64,000 nucleotides of DNA from Nakamurella panacisegetis (lineage in GTDB: Bacteria > Actinomycetota > Actinomycetes > Mycobacteriales > Nakamurellaceae). The stretch covers positions 4,949,871-5,013,870 of the forward strand of contig NZ_LT629710.1 of the NCBI RefSeq assembly GCF_900104535.1. The letters are read 5' to 3'. Below the pieces are notes generated by a model. The model was not told the origin of the DNA, made no database searches, and saw nothing but the letters and a program-made list of their open reading frames with translations. Both the position numbers and the translations under genes were made by a program. The stretch's first letter is position 1, and each line of letters opens with the position of its first letter. Below are positions 15,749 to 24,588 of this stretch, piece after piece.

Positions 15749-16350
15749 GAGGCTCCGTGCCCGACCTGGTCTCGCCGCACCCCCTGGGCGCCGGCCTGCC
15801 GGCGCTGTTCCTCGCCGACCCGTTGGCCCAGGCCATCTGCGCGGGTCTGGACGAGGTGTTGGCCCCGGTGATCGCCACCCTCGATTCGTTCCCGGCCTAC
15901 CTGGATCCGGCGACCGCGCCACCGGACCTCCTCGGTTGGCTCGCCGGGTGGCTCGGCTTGACCATCGACGACAACCAGCCCGAGCGACGCCAACGCGATC
16001 TGGTCGCGGGCGGGATCGACCTGCTGGCACGGCGGGGCACGCTCGGTGGCCTCCGGGCCGCCATCCGGCTTTTCCTGGACGTCGAGGTCCACCTGCAGGA
16101 TCCCGGCGGCCATCGGTGGTCGGAGTCGCCGGACGCCCCTCTGCCGGGTTTGCCGGGTTCGTCAGGTTCGTCAGGTTCGTCGGGTTCGTCAGGTTCGTCG
16201 GGTTCGCCGGGTTCGCCGGGTGGAGAACTGGTGGTCAGGGTCCGCTCGGCCGACTATCCGGGCCTGGACGTGCGGCGGCTGGAGTCGGTCATCGCCGCCT
16301 CGGTCCCGGCCCACGTGCCGTACCGCGTCGAGGTAGTGGATACGCCGTGA
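15745..16350 (+). CDS. Phage tail protein I-like baseplate wedge (Pvc12-type)
   Basis: This 201-aa protein has DLVSPHPLGAGLPALFLADPLAQAICAGLDEVLAPVIATLDSFPAYLDPATAPPDLLGWLAGWLGL and LLARRGTLGGLRAAIRLFLDVEVHLQDPGGHRWSES, the gpI/tail-protein-I signature. A Gly-Ser linker (residues 138-158) separates it from a C-terminal VRVRSADYPGLDVRRLESVIAASVPAHVPYRVEVVD module. ATGA overlap with gpJ. It is the last structural gene of the operon; no tail-fibre gene follows. Confidence 0.88.
   Translation: MRGSVPDLVSPHPLGAGLPALFLADPLAQAICAGLDEVLAPVIATLDSFPAYLDPATAPPDLLGWLAGWLGLTIDDNQPERRQRDLVAGGIDLLARRGTLGGLRAAIRLFLDVEVHLQDPGGHRWSESPDAPLPGLPGSSGSSGSSGSSGSSGSPGSPGGELVVRVRSADYPGLDVRRLESVIAASVPAHVPYRVEVVDTP
16156..16218 (+). 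repeat. 9-bp tandem repeat encoding a Gly-Ser-Ser linker
   Basis: Seven 9-bp units of the form GGTTCGTC(A/G), ending in GGTTCGCCG variants, encode GSS/GSP repeats. They form a flexible linker between the conserved part and the C-terminal module of the gpI-like protein. Confidence 0.93.
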
Positions 16351-16520
16351 CCGGTTGGGCGACTCGTAAGACCGGCCCTCCACTCGTCATGCTGCCGGGG
16401 CCGTGACGAGGTCTCGCAGGTAATACCAGTGATCCCAGGCGTCCCACGACCGCCGCCGCACCCCCGCCGCCGCACCCCCGCCGCCGTCAGTACGCCGAAC
16501 TCGCCAGTACGCCGAACCAG

Positions 16521-19500
16521 TCAGCCGACGGGCAATCCGAGTTCTTCCTGCATGCGGTGATACTGGCGCCGGGCGCGCTGGGCCGAACTCGCATCACCGC
16601 GCGCTTCGTGCAGTTCGATGGTCAACAGCCACGGCGGATCCTGGTACGGGTCCAGTTGGACGGCACGCCGCGCGGTCGCCAAGGCATCATCGGCGTGGCC
16701 CGCCGCGGCCAGGTCGGCGGCGAGCGCGGTGGCGGCGGCGCCCGCGGTCAGGCGGTACTCCTCCCGGCGGTCCGCCACGAACTCGGCCGGTCCATCCTCG
16801 GGGAGCAGATCTCCGGCGTACAGATCGAGAGCACGTCGACGAGCCGCTGCGGCTGCGGCCAGATCGCCACGGCGGGTGGCCGTTTCGGCCAACGCCACCG
16901 CGTCCACAAATTCGCGGACATCGATCTGGGCGCCCGGCGGCAGATGCAGCTGGTAGGCATCCCCGTGACGGACCAGGCTCTCCCCGGTCGGCCATTCGGC
17001 CCGTTCCAACACCTGCCGGATGCTCGAGATCGCCACCTGCAGACGCCGGGTCCCGGCGACCAGATCGGCCTCCGGCCACAACTGGGCGATCAGCGTCTCC
17101 CGATGCAGATCTCGGTCGGGTGAGAGCATCATGAAGCGAAGCAACGCCAACGCTCTCGGTCGCAAGGCGGACACATCAACGGGGCAGCCATCGAGGGTGA
17201 TGGCGAATCCGCCGAAGAGCCGGATGCCGATCGACCTCGGCGCGCCGGACTGGCTCCGTCGGGACGAACCGGCCGACGCCACCCCGACCTCCGACCCCAC
17301 CGCGACCGCCGACCCCACCGCAACCCCCGACCCCACCGCAACCCCCGACCCCACCGCAACCCCCGACCCCACCGGAGCCCCCAGCCGGTCGAGGGCCGGC
17401 ATCGGCACGGGAACCGGAGACGGAAGGAGCGTCCGCGCGGCCGCCGGACCGGGCGACGTGGCCGGGGCTCCGCCCCGGGTCGACGAGGCGGGGACGCGGT
17501 CCTGGGTCGAGGCCCGGCCCCCCAGGCCCGGATGCGAGACGAGCGCACGTAGGCCGTTTCGCAGACCGCACCGGGCGGCCACGTCTGCGGCTGCCCTGAC
17601 CCAATCCTGGTCATTCGCCGCCATGGCCACGGCGAGCAACGCCACCGCCTGCGGCCCTGGGCTGCCGAGCTTCTCGGCGGCCCGCTCGACCGCCGCCGCG
17701 GTCGCCATCGGATGCGATGCCTCACCCGTCGTCGGATGCGATGCCTCATCCGTGGTCGGCTGCGAGGCATCGCGCGTCTTCTGCTGCGAGGCATCGCGGG
17801 TCAGCAGCCCGAGTGATTCCGGCCAGACGGCCAGTGCCGGTGCACCGAGCGCGTGAAACTCATCGGCGGCAAGTAGATACTGCCTGCCGGCCGCTGGGTC
17901 ACCGGTCAGGTGAGCGACCACCGCCCCGGCCAGCCGCAACAGGGCGGAACCCCACCGGTCACCGCGCCGCGCGCACTCATCGGGCAGTCCGGCCGCAGCC
18001 GTCACCCGCCACGCCGGCGAATCGGGGTTGATCTGCGCGAGCTCGTACAGGCCGCGGGACAGGCGAGCGATCCACGGGTACCCGGCGAGGTCGGCGTCGA
18101 CCGAGAGCTCCGCCAGGGCACAGTCCTCCACCGGTCCGCGCAGGCCGTTGATCAACTCGATCACCCCCGACGCCAGCCGGCCGAGCAGGTCGACCACCGG
18201 GTCGTCATGGTTACGCACCAGGCGCAGAAGACCGGCCGCGCCGCCCAGGTCCCCGCCGATCAACCGGCACAACGCCTCTCCGAGCACCTCCCGGCCCCGC
18301 TCTGGGTTCGGTTCGGAGCGTTGCCGCTGCCCCCTGGTGGCCGCCCGGATCCGCTCGCTCCACTCGTCCCCCCGCCCCGCGCCGACGGCCGTGGCCGTCG
18401 TCCAGTCCTGGACCCGTGCGCGTTCCTGTCGGCACTGCAGCTGGAATTCCGGCTCGTCGTGCAATCGTTCAGCCAGGCGCAACAGGCGCACTCCCTCGTC
18501 GAGAGCACCGTCCCGGACGTGCCGCCGCGCCTGGGCCAGGGCCAGCCAGGGATCGGTCTGCACCATTGCCGCAGGCAGGGCCAGGTCGTCGTCGCCGTCG
18601 GCCACGACGGTCCTCAGCAGCTCCGTGACCGCCAACCAATCCTCGGCCCGCGCGTACGCCCGGACCGCCGCCCGATGATGGCCGGACCGGCGTAGAAGGT
18701 CGGCGCTCCGGGCGTACCACTGGCGAGCGAGGCCCGGGCCGTACTCCTCGACCAGCGTCAACTCCAGATGCGAGCGGAGCACCTCGTGGTACCGGAACGA
18801 GCGGCCGTCGTCGTCCGATGATGTGAAGAGCTGGCGTTGCTCGAGTTCATCGAGGACGGACGCGCTCCCGGTGGTGTCCAGCAACGCGTCGCACAGGTCT
18901 CCGGTGAGTATCCCGAGCGTGCTGGTGAGCACCAGGAACCGGCGCCGGGACTCCGGCAACTCGTCGATCACGTTCCGGGCCAGGTACGAACGGACCAGGC
19001 GCGAGCCACGGGACAACTCAGCCACCATCTGCACTCGGCGCTCACCCGACCGTCCGCGGCTGGCCAGATGGAACAACTGCAACCCCGCCGCCCATCCCCC
19101 GGTCCGGCGGGTCAGCGCCGCCGCCGCCTCAGGGGACATCGGCTCGCCGTAACCCCCGAACAGTTCCTCCACCTCCCAGGACCGGAAGCGGAGATCGTCA
19201 GCGCCGATCTCGCGCAGGAGGCCGGACACCCGCAGCCGAGGCACGTTGACCGCCGGCACCCCCCGCGATCCGATCATCACCCGCACCGCGGGCGGCCGGA
19301 ACTGCAGCAACCTCTCCAGGCTTCGTTCGGCCGGCGACCCGGTCACTTCGTGAGCATCGTCGAGGACCAGCAAGCAGTCGGACACGACGGCATCGTGCAG
19401 AGTGGCCAGCAACTCATCGAACGGCAGCGTCCCGTCATGGTCGTACTGGTCGCGAAGCCCGGGGCAGACCGATCCCAGGGCGCACACCAGATGCGCGAGG

Positions 19501-19745
19501 AAGACGTCCTGATCACAGTCGTCCGGGGTCAGGCGGTACCACGCGACCGGATCCGCGGACCGGTCGGCCACTCGCGCCAGCAGGGTGGTCTTGCCCGAAC
19601 CGGCCGGCGCCACAACAAGATCCAGCCCGGGACCCCGGTCGCTCGTGAGGGGAAGTTCCAGGCGCGGACGTGACAGCCCGCTCGCGTCAGGACGGCGGAG
19701 CTTCTCGGCCAGAATGATCGGTGCGTTCACCTTGCTCCCGGACAT
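16521..19745 (-). CDS. STAND ATPase / SARP-type (BTAD) transcriptional regulator
   Basis: This 1074-aa MalT-like protein has Walker A APAGSGKTTLL near residues 46-56 and a STAND acidic segment CLLVLDDAHEV. A TPR-like superhelix (about 330-740) and a low-complexity linker follow. The C-terminus has an OmpR/PhoB-type winged helix (IRLFGGFAITLDGCPVDVSALRPRALALLRFMML...LHRETLIAQLWPEA) and a BTAD TPR block ending YHRMQEELGLPVG. The wHTH-BTAD pair is at the C-terminus, whereas classic SARPs carry it N-terminally. It is convergent with the eCIS operon and ends 170 bp from it, so it is a likely pathway-specific activator (inferred). Confidence 0.85.
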   Translation of the reverse strand: MSGSKVNAPIILAEKLRRPDASGLSRPRLELPLTSDRGPGLDLVVAPAGSGKTTLLARVADRSADPVAWYRLTPDDCDQDVFLAHLVCALGSVCPGLRDQYDHDGTLPFDELLATLHDAVVSDCLLVLDDAHEVTGSPAERSLERLLQFRPPAVRVMIGSRGVPAVNVPRLRVSGLLREIGADDLRFRSWEVEELFGGYGEPMSPEAAAALTRRTGGWAAGLQLFHLASRGRSGERRVQMVAELSRGSRLVRSYLARNVIDELPESRRRFLVLTSTLGILTGDLCDALLDTTGSASVLDELEQRQLFTSSDDDGRSFRYHEVLRSHLELTLVEEYGPGLARQWYARSADLLRRSGHHRAAVRAYARAEDWLAVTELLRTVVADGDDDLALPAAMVQTDPWLALAQARRHVRDGALDEGVRLLRLAERLHDEPEFQLQCRQERARVQDWTTATAVGAGRGDEWSERIRAATRGQRQRSEPNPERGREVLGEALCRLIGGDLGGAAGLLRLVRNHDDPVVDLLGRLASGVIELINGLRGPVEDCALAELSVDADLAGYPWIARLSRGLYELAQINPDSPAWRVTAAAGLPDECARRGDRWGSALLRLAGAVVAHLTGDPAAGRQYLLAADEFHALGAPALAVWPESLGLLTRDASQQKTRDASQPTTDEASHPTTGEASHPMATAAAVERAAEKLGSPGPQAVALLAVAMAANDQDWVRAAADVAARCGLRNGLRALVSHPGLGGRASTQDRVPASSTRGGAPATSPGPAAARTLLPSPVPVPMPALDRLGAPVGSGVAVGSGVAVGSGVAVGSAVAVGSEVGVASAGSSRRSQSGAPRSIGIRLFGGFAITLDGCPVDVSALRPRALALLRFMMLSPDRDLHRETLIAQLWPEADLVAGTRRLQVAISSIRQVLERAEWPTGESLVRHGDAYQLHLPPGAQIDVREFVDAVALAETATRRGDLAAAAAARRRALDLYAGDLLPEDGPAEFVADRREEYRLTAGAAATALAADLAAAGHADDALATARRAVQLDPYQDPPWLLTIELHEARGDASSAQRARRQYHRMQEELGLPVG
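17292..17381 (-). repeat. 18-bp tandem repeat encoding VGSGVA in the SARP regulator linker
   Basis: Five 18-bp units (plus-strand consensus CGACCCCACCGCAACCCC) encode the VGSGVA/VGSAVA run between the TPR region and the wHTH domain. A second degenerate repeat at about 17715-17800 encodes TRDASQ/TDEASHP units. Both are interdomain linkers of variable length. Confidence 0.88.
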
Positions 19746-20042
19746 CGCCTCGTTGGGTGGCCGGCCGCCGGCGCTTGGTCAGCCGTGGTCGGTCGTCGGC
19801 CCTGTAGGTGAGAGCCGATCGCGGATGTAGGTGATACACGACCTCGCCTGATACGGCCGGGATCCCTCGATCGCCGCATCGACGATGTCCGCATCCGCTC
19901 GGCCGCGACCGTGCGAACGCGCGCGGGCAGGCATTCAGCCGCCGAGATTCCCACGCACGGGAATGAACCCACCCGCTCGGCGCGTTCCACGACTACAGAG
20001 CGGCAGCACGACCGCCCGTTGCCCCCTCGGCGAGGAGTCACC

Positions 20043-20198
20043 ATGTCCGACCGACCTGAACTGCATCCCGGCACCGGCCACCCGACCAGGGCGGTCGCCA
20101 ATCCGAACCGGATCATCGTCTCCGCCAACGGACGGGCGATCGCCAAGAGCGAGCGGGCCCGGGGACGGCAGGAATCCAACGACCCGGCCATGCCGTAG
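20043..20198 (+). CDS. Small hypothetical protein (51 aa)
   Basis: A short polar, basic protein (MSDRPELHPGTGHPTRAVA...) containing NRIIVSANGRAIAKSERARG and ending NDPAMP. The start ATG 20043 follows GAGGAG at 20031-20036, a good ribosome site, which is the main reason to call it. It is divergent from the SARP regulator gene. There is no recognised domain, and a link to the injection system is unproven. Confidence 0.4.
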   Translation: MSDRPELHPGTGHPTRAVANPNRIIVSANGRAIAKSERARGRQESNDPAMP

Positions 20199-20347
20199 TC
20201 CCGCTCGGCAAGTCCCGGGTCGACGAGGTCTACTGCCCGGCCCGAGCCGGGCCACACGGTCACCTTCGAGAACGAAGCACGCCGCCGCGGAATCGCCGGC
20301 GGCGACGAGAAGGGCGGTTGTCTGCGGCGCTCTCGGCGGACCGGTGG

Positions 20348-20872
20348 TCAGAACTTCCGCGTGAACGGCAATGGCTTTCTCATGCGGATCAACAGCAGCA
20401 GCGGAAACAGCACGTAAGGCGCGTTGTAGAGCAGGAAGATGAACGGGTGCGGCGTGCGCTGGCCGACCGGACCGAAGAACTCGACGCCGAAGATCGGGAT
20501 GGCGGTGAGCGAGATGATCATCGTCGCGTAGATGACCGCGTAGAGCTGGATCCAGTTGTACGCCTTGACCAATGCCACGATCAGCACCACGTAGAAGAGA
20601 ACGTAGACGAACGCCGACGTTCCGCTGATGAACCGCAGCCACAGCGGATGTGCCTGATACAGCGGATCGTTGGCCGAAGAGTAGGTGTAGTTCCAGCGCA
20701 CCAGGATGTTCGGGGAATCGGCCACTTGATCGAGGCCGAGGCCCTCCACGGAGTCACTGATGATGCAGGTGACGATGAAGATCGAGAAGATGACGGTGAA
20801 CACGATGTCCATCGGGCGTTGGCGCCACGGCAGGTTCACCACGCGTGAGGCCCGAGCGAGAGCAGAAGTCAT
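20348..20872 (-). CDS. EXPERA/TMEM97-like four-helix membrane protein
   Basis: This 174-aa protein has four hydrophobic segments (about 21-44, 80-105, 107-130 and 145-165). From memory it resembles eukaryotic TMEM97/EBP-type EXPERA proteins in several places: RPMDIVFTVIFSIFIVTCIISDS in helix 1, ANDPLYQAHPLWLRF in the loop, NWIQLYAVIYATMIISLTAIPI in helix 3, and LLYNAPYVLFPLLLLIRMRKPLP in helix 4. The family binds sterols or acts as sterol isomerase in eukaryotes; a bacterial substrate is unknown. Family assignment is probable, function unknown. The gene stands alone. Confidence 0.6.
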   Translation of the reverse strand: MTSALARASRVVNLPWRQRPMDIVFTVIFSIFIVTCIISDSVEGLGLDQVADSPNILVRWNYTYSSANDPLYQAHPLWLRFISGTSAFVYVLFYVVLIVALVKAYNWIQLYAVIYATMIISLTAIPIFGVEFFGPVGQRTPHPFIFLLYNAPYVLFPLLLLIRMRKPLPFTRKF

Positions 20873-21053
20873 TTGTGAATGCTAACTCTCGCGCTTTCAG
20901 CAGTGACGTCGAGTTGCCGATATCTCGCGTCCACGACGATCAGCGCGAGCGCGACGATCATCAGCCCGATCCCCCGGCGACCCATCGCTCGAACCTGGCT
21001 CACGCGGATCGGTTGACGCCGGACGACCCGCGCCGCCAGGGCAGGGCCAGGAG

Positions 21054-21260
21054 TCAGGTCCGCCGGCGCAGGGCGGCAATGGCGAGATAGATGGCGGCGA
21101 GGCCGATCAGGAGCACGAACACCGCGAAGACCCGACTTTGCGCGTTGCCCGCGTGCACCAGCGCGATCACGCCGACGACGGTGAGCACCGTCCCGACGAA
21201 GATGTTGCCGGCCTGCCGGACCTGTTTGCGCAATGCCACCCAGCAGACGGTACGCGACAT
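21054..21260 (-). CDS. Small two-helix membrane protein
   Basis: This 68-aa protein has a short basic N-terminus (RKQVRQ), two hydrophobic segments (about 19-35 and 44-64) and a C-terminal RRRT. No family is recognised. It is divergent from the MBL hydrolase gene. The hydrophobic pattern and absence of a competing gene support the call. Confidence 0.5.
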   Translation of the reverse strand: MSRTVCWVALRKQVRQAGNIFVGTVLTVVGVIALVHAGNAQSRVFAVFVLLIGLAAIYLAIAALRRRT

Positions 21261-21336
21261 CGGCCCCGCCGTTCATAGCCCTGCCTCCGGTCGTATCGTG
21301 AGCGGGACAAAGTACTTCACGCGCGAAAGGTTCCTC

Positions 21337-21966
21337 ATGCAGATCACCAAGCTGGGCCACTCCTGCTTGCACGTCGTCGATGGCGACGCCAACCTGCTCG
21401 TCGACCCCGGAGTCTTCTCCTCCGGCTTCGAGAACCTCACCGGGTTGACCGGAATCCTGATCACCCATGAGCACCTCGACCATCTCGATCTCGATCGGCT
21501 GCCCGCCCTCGTCGCGGCCAACCCGCAGGCCGGCCTCTACGCCGATCACGGCTCGGCCGCCACGTTGAGGTCCGCCGGATTGGCCGCGACCGCGGTCGCG
21601 GCCGGCGACTCGTTCGATGTCGGGACGCCCGTGACGGTGCACGGCGACCAGCACGCCGTCATCTATCCCGAGATCCCGACCATCACCAACGCCTCGTACC
21701 TGATCGGCGGCCGTCTGCTGCACCCCGGTGACGCGCTCGACGTGTTCGACCTGGACGTCGAGATTCTCGCCCTGCCGACGGCCGCCCCGTGGATGGCGCT
21801 CAAGGAGAGCGTCGACTACTACCGCGCGGTCATGCCCAAGGTGGCGTTCCCGATCCACGAGGGTATCTTGGCCAACCCGGCGATGTTCTACGGGATCCAG
21901 GAGAAGTTCGGCCCGGCGGACGCGACCTGGGTGGTGCCGACCCAAGGCGAATCCTTCGAGGCCTGA
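21337..21966 (+). CDS. MBL-fold metal-dependent hydrolase (UlaG-like)
   Basis: This 209-aa protein has LGHSCLHV near the start and the zinc motif THEHLDHLDLDRLP (HxHxDH). A later GD motif lies in HPGDALDVFDLDVEILALPTAAPWM, and a final His in FPIHEGIL. This matches the UlaG/L-ascorbate-6-P lactonase-like branch of metallo-beta-lactamase proteins common in actinobacteria; the substrate is unknown. Start ATG 21337 has GAAAGG upstream. It is convergent with the following minus-strand gene, 6 bp away. Confidence 0.85.
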   Translation: MQITKLGHSCLHVVDGDANLLVDPGVFSSGFENLTGLTGILITHEHLDHLDLDRLPALVAANPQAGLYADHGSAATLRSAGLAATAVAAGDSFDVGTPVTVHGDQHAVIYPEIPTITNASYLIGGRLLHPGDALDVFDLDVEILALPTAAPWMALKESVDYYRAVMPKVAFPIHEGILANPAMFYGIQEKFGPADATWVVPTQGESFEA

Positions 21967-21972
21967 CCCGCA

Positions 21973-22434
21973 TCACAGCCCGTCGACGTAGTCCTTGGCC
22001 TCGCGCAGTCCCCACGAGGTGTGTTCGCGCACCAACTTGATGGCCGCGATGGCCTGGCCGGACGATTTGAGCGACCGGGCCTGCAACTCCACCTCGAGCG
22101 GCACCCACGATGCGCTGGGCAGCATCTCGTCGGCCGACAACGCGACGGGTTTGGTGAGGTCGGGCCCGGCCGGCGGGGGCGGGACCGGTCCGGCGGCCAT
22201 CCGGTCGACCATCACCTTGGCCGACGCCAACCCGAGGCCGGGTGTGCCCGCCCGCAACATCCTGATCGCGGCCACCTTCTGATTGGTCTGGGCCAGGGCG
22301 CGCACGCGGTTGATCAGTTCGGGCTCGAACAGCAGCTGCGTCGGATCCACACCGCCCTGGGCGCGGCGGCCGACAAAGGTGAGCAGCAGAACCACGACCA
22401 GCACCACGACAACGATCCAGATCAGCACGGTCAT
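21973..22434 (-). CDS. Membrane-anchored ribosomal L7/L12 C-terminal-domain-like protein
   Basis: This 153-aa protein has an N-terminal transmembrane helix (WIVVVVLVVVLLLTFV) followed by two modules resembling the L7/L12 C-terminal fold. The first is INRVRALAQTNQKVAAIRMLRAGTPGLGLASAKVMVD, the second AIAAIKLVREHTSWGLREAKDYVDGL, with the KxVRExTGxGLxEAK pattern. It is not the ribosomal protein itself, because it lacks the L7/L12 N-terminal dimer domain. It lies 19 bp after ltrA, probably co-transcribed. Function unknown. Confidence 0.65.
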   Translation of the reverse strand: MTVLIWIVVVVLVVVLLLTFVGRRAQGGVDPTQLLFEPELINRVRALAQTNQKVAAIRMLRAGTPGLGLASAKVMVDRMAAGPVPPPPAGPDLTKPVALSADEMLPSASWVPLEVELQARSLKSSGQAIAAIKLVREHTSWGLREAKDYVDGL

Positions 22435-22453
22435 CGGCCGATCCTAGTGAACA

Positions 22454-23659
22454 TCAGCGGCGCACACTTGGGATCGTCGGCCCGACCACCGGCGATCGTC
22501 CGCGCGAGGTCGTCACGGTGATGGCGACCAGGATGATCATCAGCACGGCCGTGATGTGGATCGGAGCGCCGAAGAAGGTCGAGGCCAGCACCAGCACGGC
22601 CACGACGGGAAACGCCATCGACGCGACCGGCGTGTGCCGGTGCCGCAGGTGCAGGGCCCAGACGACAACCAGGTACAGCGTGACGGGCACGGTCACGGCC
22701 AGCCCGGATGCCCAGCCGGAGATGTGGATCTCGTGCCGGTCGTACTCCACCGCGATGTTGAGTCCGGCGCCCACCGCGGCGATCGACGCGAAGATCAGAT
22801 AGTGGCCGTAACCCCACAGCAGTGACGAATTGAGATTGTTGAGCGCGTCGTGGGCCGACTTGTCGAAGTAGACCCACCACATCGAGAACAGGATCAGGAT
22901 CCCGGCCGTCGCCACGCCGATCATGGCCGCCTTGTGGTCGGTCTCGTGGATTCCGGCTTCCAGCGCCACCACCACGGCGGTCACCGACTCGCCCAGCACG
23001 ATGACGGTGAACAACCCATACCGCTCGGCGATGTGCGACGGGTGGTAGGGCGTGACGGCGGTGCGCTCGGCCCAGGCCGGGACGGCCATCTCCAGGAGCG
23101 CCAGAAGGACGAAACTGCCCAGGCCCCAGCTCTCCGGCAGCCAGAGCCGGGCAACCCACCCGACCTGCACGACGACAATGCCACCGGCGTATCGGAGGGC
23201 GGTCATTCGACGCTCAGGGTCGCTGCGCGCCGCTCGGAGCCAGTTGCTGACCGTCGCCAGTCGCATCACCACGTATCCGATCACCAAGACCGTGAAGTCG
23301 CGGTGCTCGGGATCGAAGGCCGGGGTCACTCCGGCGGCCAGCACCAGGCTGCCGGCGATCTGTACCAGTACCGAGATGCGGTACGGCACATCGTCGTTGT
23401 CGTAGGCCGAGGCGAACCAGGTGAAGTTCATCCACGCCCACCAGATGGCGAAGAAGATCATGGCGTAGCTGAGGACCCCGGCACCGGGATGTCCTTGTCC
23501 GATCTGCTCCTCGATCGAGATCCCGGCCCTGGACACCGCCACCACGAAACACAGATCGAACAGACACTCGAGCGGGGTCGATGCACGGTGCCGCTCGTCC
23601 CGGCTGCGCGGCGCCATCGGCCGGCGCCAGGGAATGCGATCAGGAGAGGCTGGCATCAT
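22454..23659 (-). CDS. Low temperature requirement protein A (LtrA) family membrane protein
   Basis: This 401-aa polytopic protein has the LtrA start ERHRASTPLECLFDLCFVVAVS, then FFAIWWAWMNFTWFASAYDNDD, the HIAERYGLFTVIVLGESV motif and WWVYFD. The family has about 10 to 12 transmembrane helices; it was first linked to growth at low temperature in Listeria, and its biochemical role is unknown. Start ATG 23659 has AAGGA 6 bp upstream. Confidence 0.88.
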   Translation of the reverse strand: MMPASPDRIPWRRPMAPRSRDERHRASTPLECLFDLCFVVAVSRAGISIEEQIGQGHPGAGVLSYAMIFFAIWWAWMNFTWFASAYDNDDVPYRISVLVQIAGSLVLAAGVTPAFDPEHRDFTVLVIGYVVMRLATVSNWLRAARSDPERRMTALRYAGGIVVVQVGWVARLWLPESWGLGSFVLLALLEMAVPAWAERTAVTPYHPSHIAERYGLFTVIVLGESVTAVVVALEAGIHETDHKAAMIGVATAGILILFSMWWVYFDKSAHDALNNLNSSLLWGYGHYLIFASIAAVGAGLNIAVEYDRHEIHISGWASGLAVTVPVTLYLVVVWALHLRHRHTPVASMAFPVVAVLVLASTFFGAPIHITAVLMIILVAITVTTSRGRSPVVGPTIPSVRR

Positions 23660-23820
23660 GGCTGGTCCTTCGAGATTCCGTGCGGGCCGGTCGGCTCGAC
23701 CCTAGTGCAGCCCGATGATCCCCCCGAAAGCGCGCGCACTACTCTCGCGGTGAGATCGTGATGGGCGCCAGTCGAGCAGGAACAACCGGCAGAGAACTGC
23801 CGCACGAGGAGGAGCACACC

Positions 23821-24588
23821 GTGTACGAGGACCTCAAGGGCAAAGTCGCCGTCGTGACCGGAGGTGCCCGCGGACTGGGCTACCAGATGGCCGGCGCCCT
23901 CGCCGCACTCGGCGCCGAGGTCGCGTTGCTCGACCTGCTGCCCGAGGTCACCGACAGTGCCGCCCGTCTGGCCGGCGAGAAGGGTGTCCGAACCGTCGGC
24001 ATCGCCGCCGACGTCACCGATCAGACCTCCATCGGCAACGCCGTAGCCGCCGTTGCCGGGTCGCTCGGTACCCCGTCGATCCTGGTCAACGCGGCCGGCA
24101 TCACGGCCTGGTCCGACTCCCTCGATGTGACCGCCGAGTCGTGGCGGAAGGTGATCGACGTCAACCTGACCGGCACCTTCTTCAGCTGCCAGGCCTTTGC
24201 CCGGTCGGTTCTGGCCGGCGGCGGCACCGGCGCCATCGTGAACGTCTCGTCGATGTCGGCGTTCGTGGTCAACATCCCGCAGAACCAGGTCTCCTACAAC
24301 GCCTCCAAGGCCGCAGTCGACCAGCTCACGAAATCACTTGCCGTCGAGTGGATTTCGAAGGGCATCCGGGTCAATGCGATCGCCCCGGGCTACTTCCTGT
24401 CCGACATGACGAGGCAGTTCCTGGACACCAACGCCGAGCTCGGCAATTACTGGAAGTCGCTGATTCCGGCCGGCCGCATGGGCCAGCCGGCCGACCTCGA
24501 CGGCCTGGTCTGCTTCCTGGCCTCCGACGCATCGCAGTACATCGTCGGCGAATCGATCGTCATCGACGGCGGTTACTCGATTGTCTGA
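23821..24588 (+). CDS. Short-chain dehydrogenase/reductase (sugar alcohol dehydrogenase-like)
   Basis: This 255-aa classical SDR has the cofactor motif TGGARGLG, NAAG, a catalytic Ser in NVSSMSAF and YNASK (Tyr-x3-Lys), followed by IRVNAIAPGYF and the C-terminal [18 protein letters not shown]. The sequence style fits the sorbitol/xylitol/arabinitol dehydrogenase group, but the substrate cannot be read. GTG 23821 is chosen because GGAGG lies about 7 bp upstream. Its stop overlaps the second SDR gene by 8 bp, so both are made together. Confidence 0.85.
   Translation: MYEDLKGKVAVVTGGARGLGYQMAGALAALGAEVALLDLLPEVTDSAARLAGEKGVRTVGIAADVTDQTSIGNAVAAVAGSLGTPSILVNAAGITAWSDSLDVTAESWRKVIDVNLTGTFFSCQAFARSVLAGGGTGAIVNVSSMSAFVVNIPQNQVSYNASKAAVDQLTKSLAVEWISKGIRVNAIAPGYFLSDMTRQFLDTNAELGNYWKSLIPAGRMGQPADLDGLVCFLASDASQYIVGESIVIDGGYSIV

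Noticed and set aside
14192..16030. 612-codon antisense open frame across gpJ
   Set aside because: It is a shadow frame of the well-supported gpJ gene.
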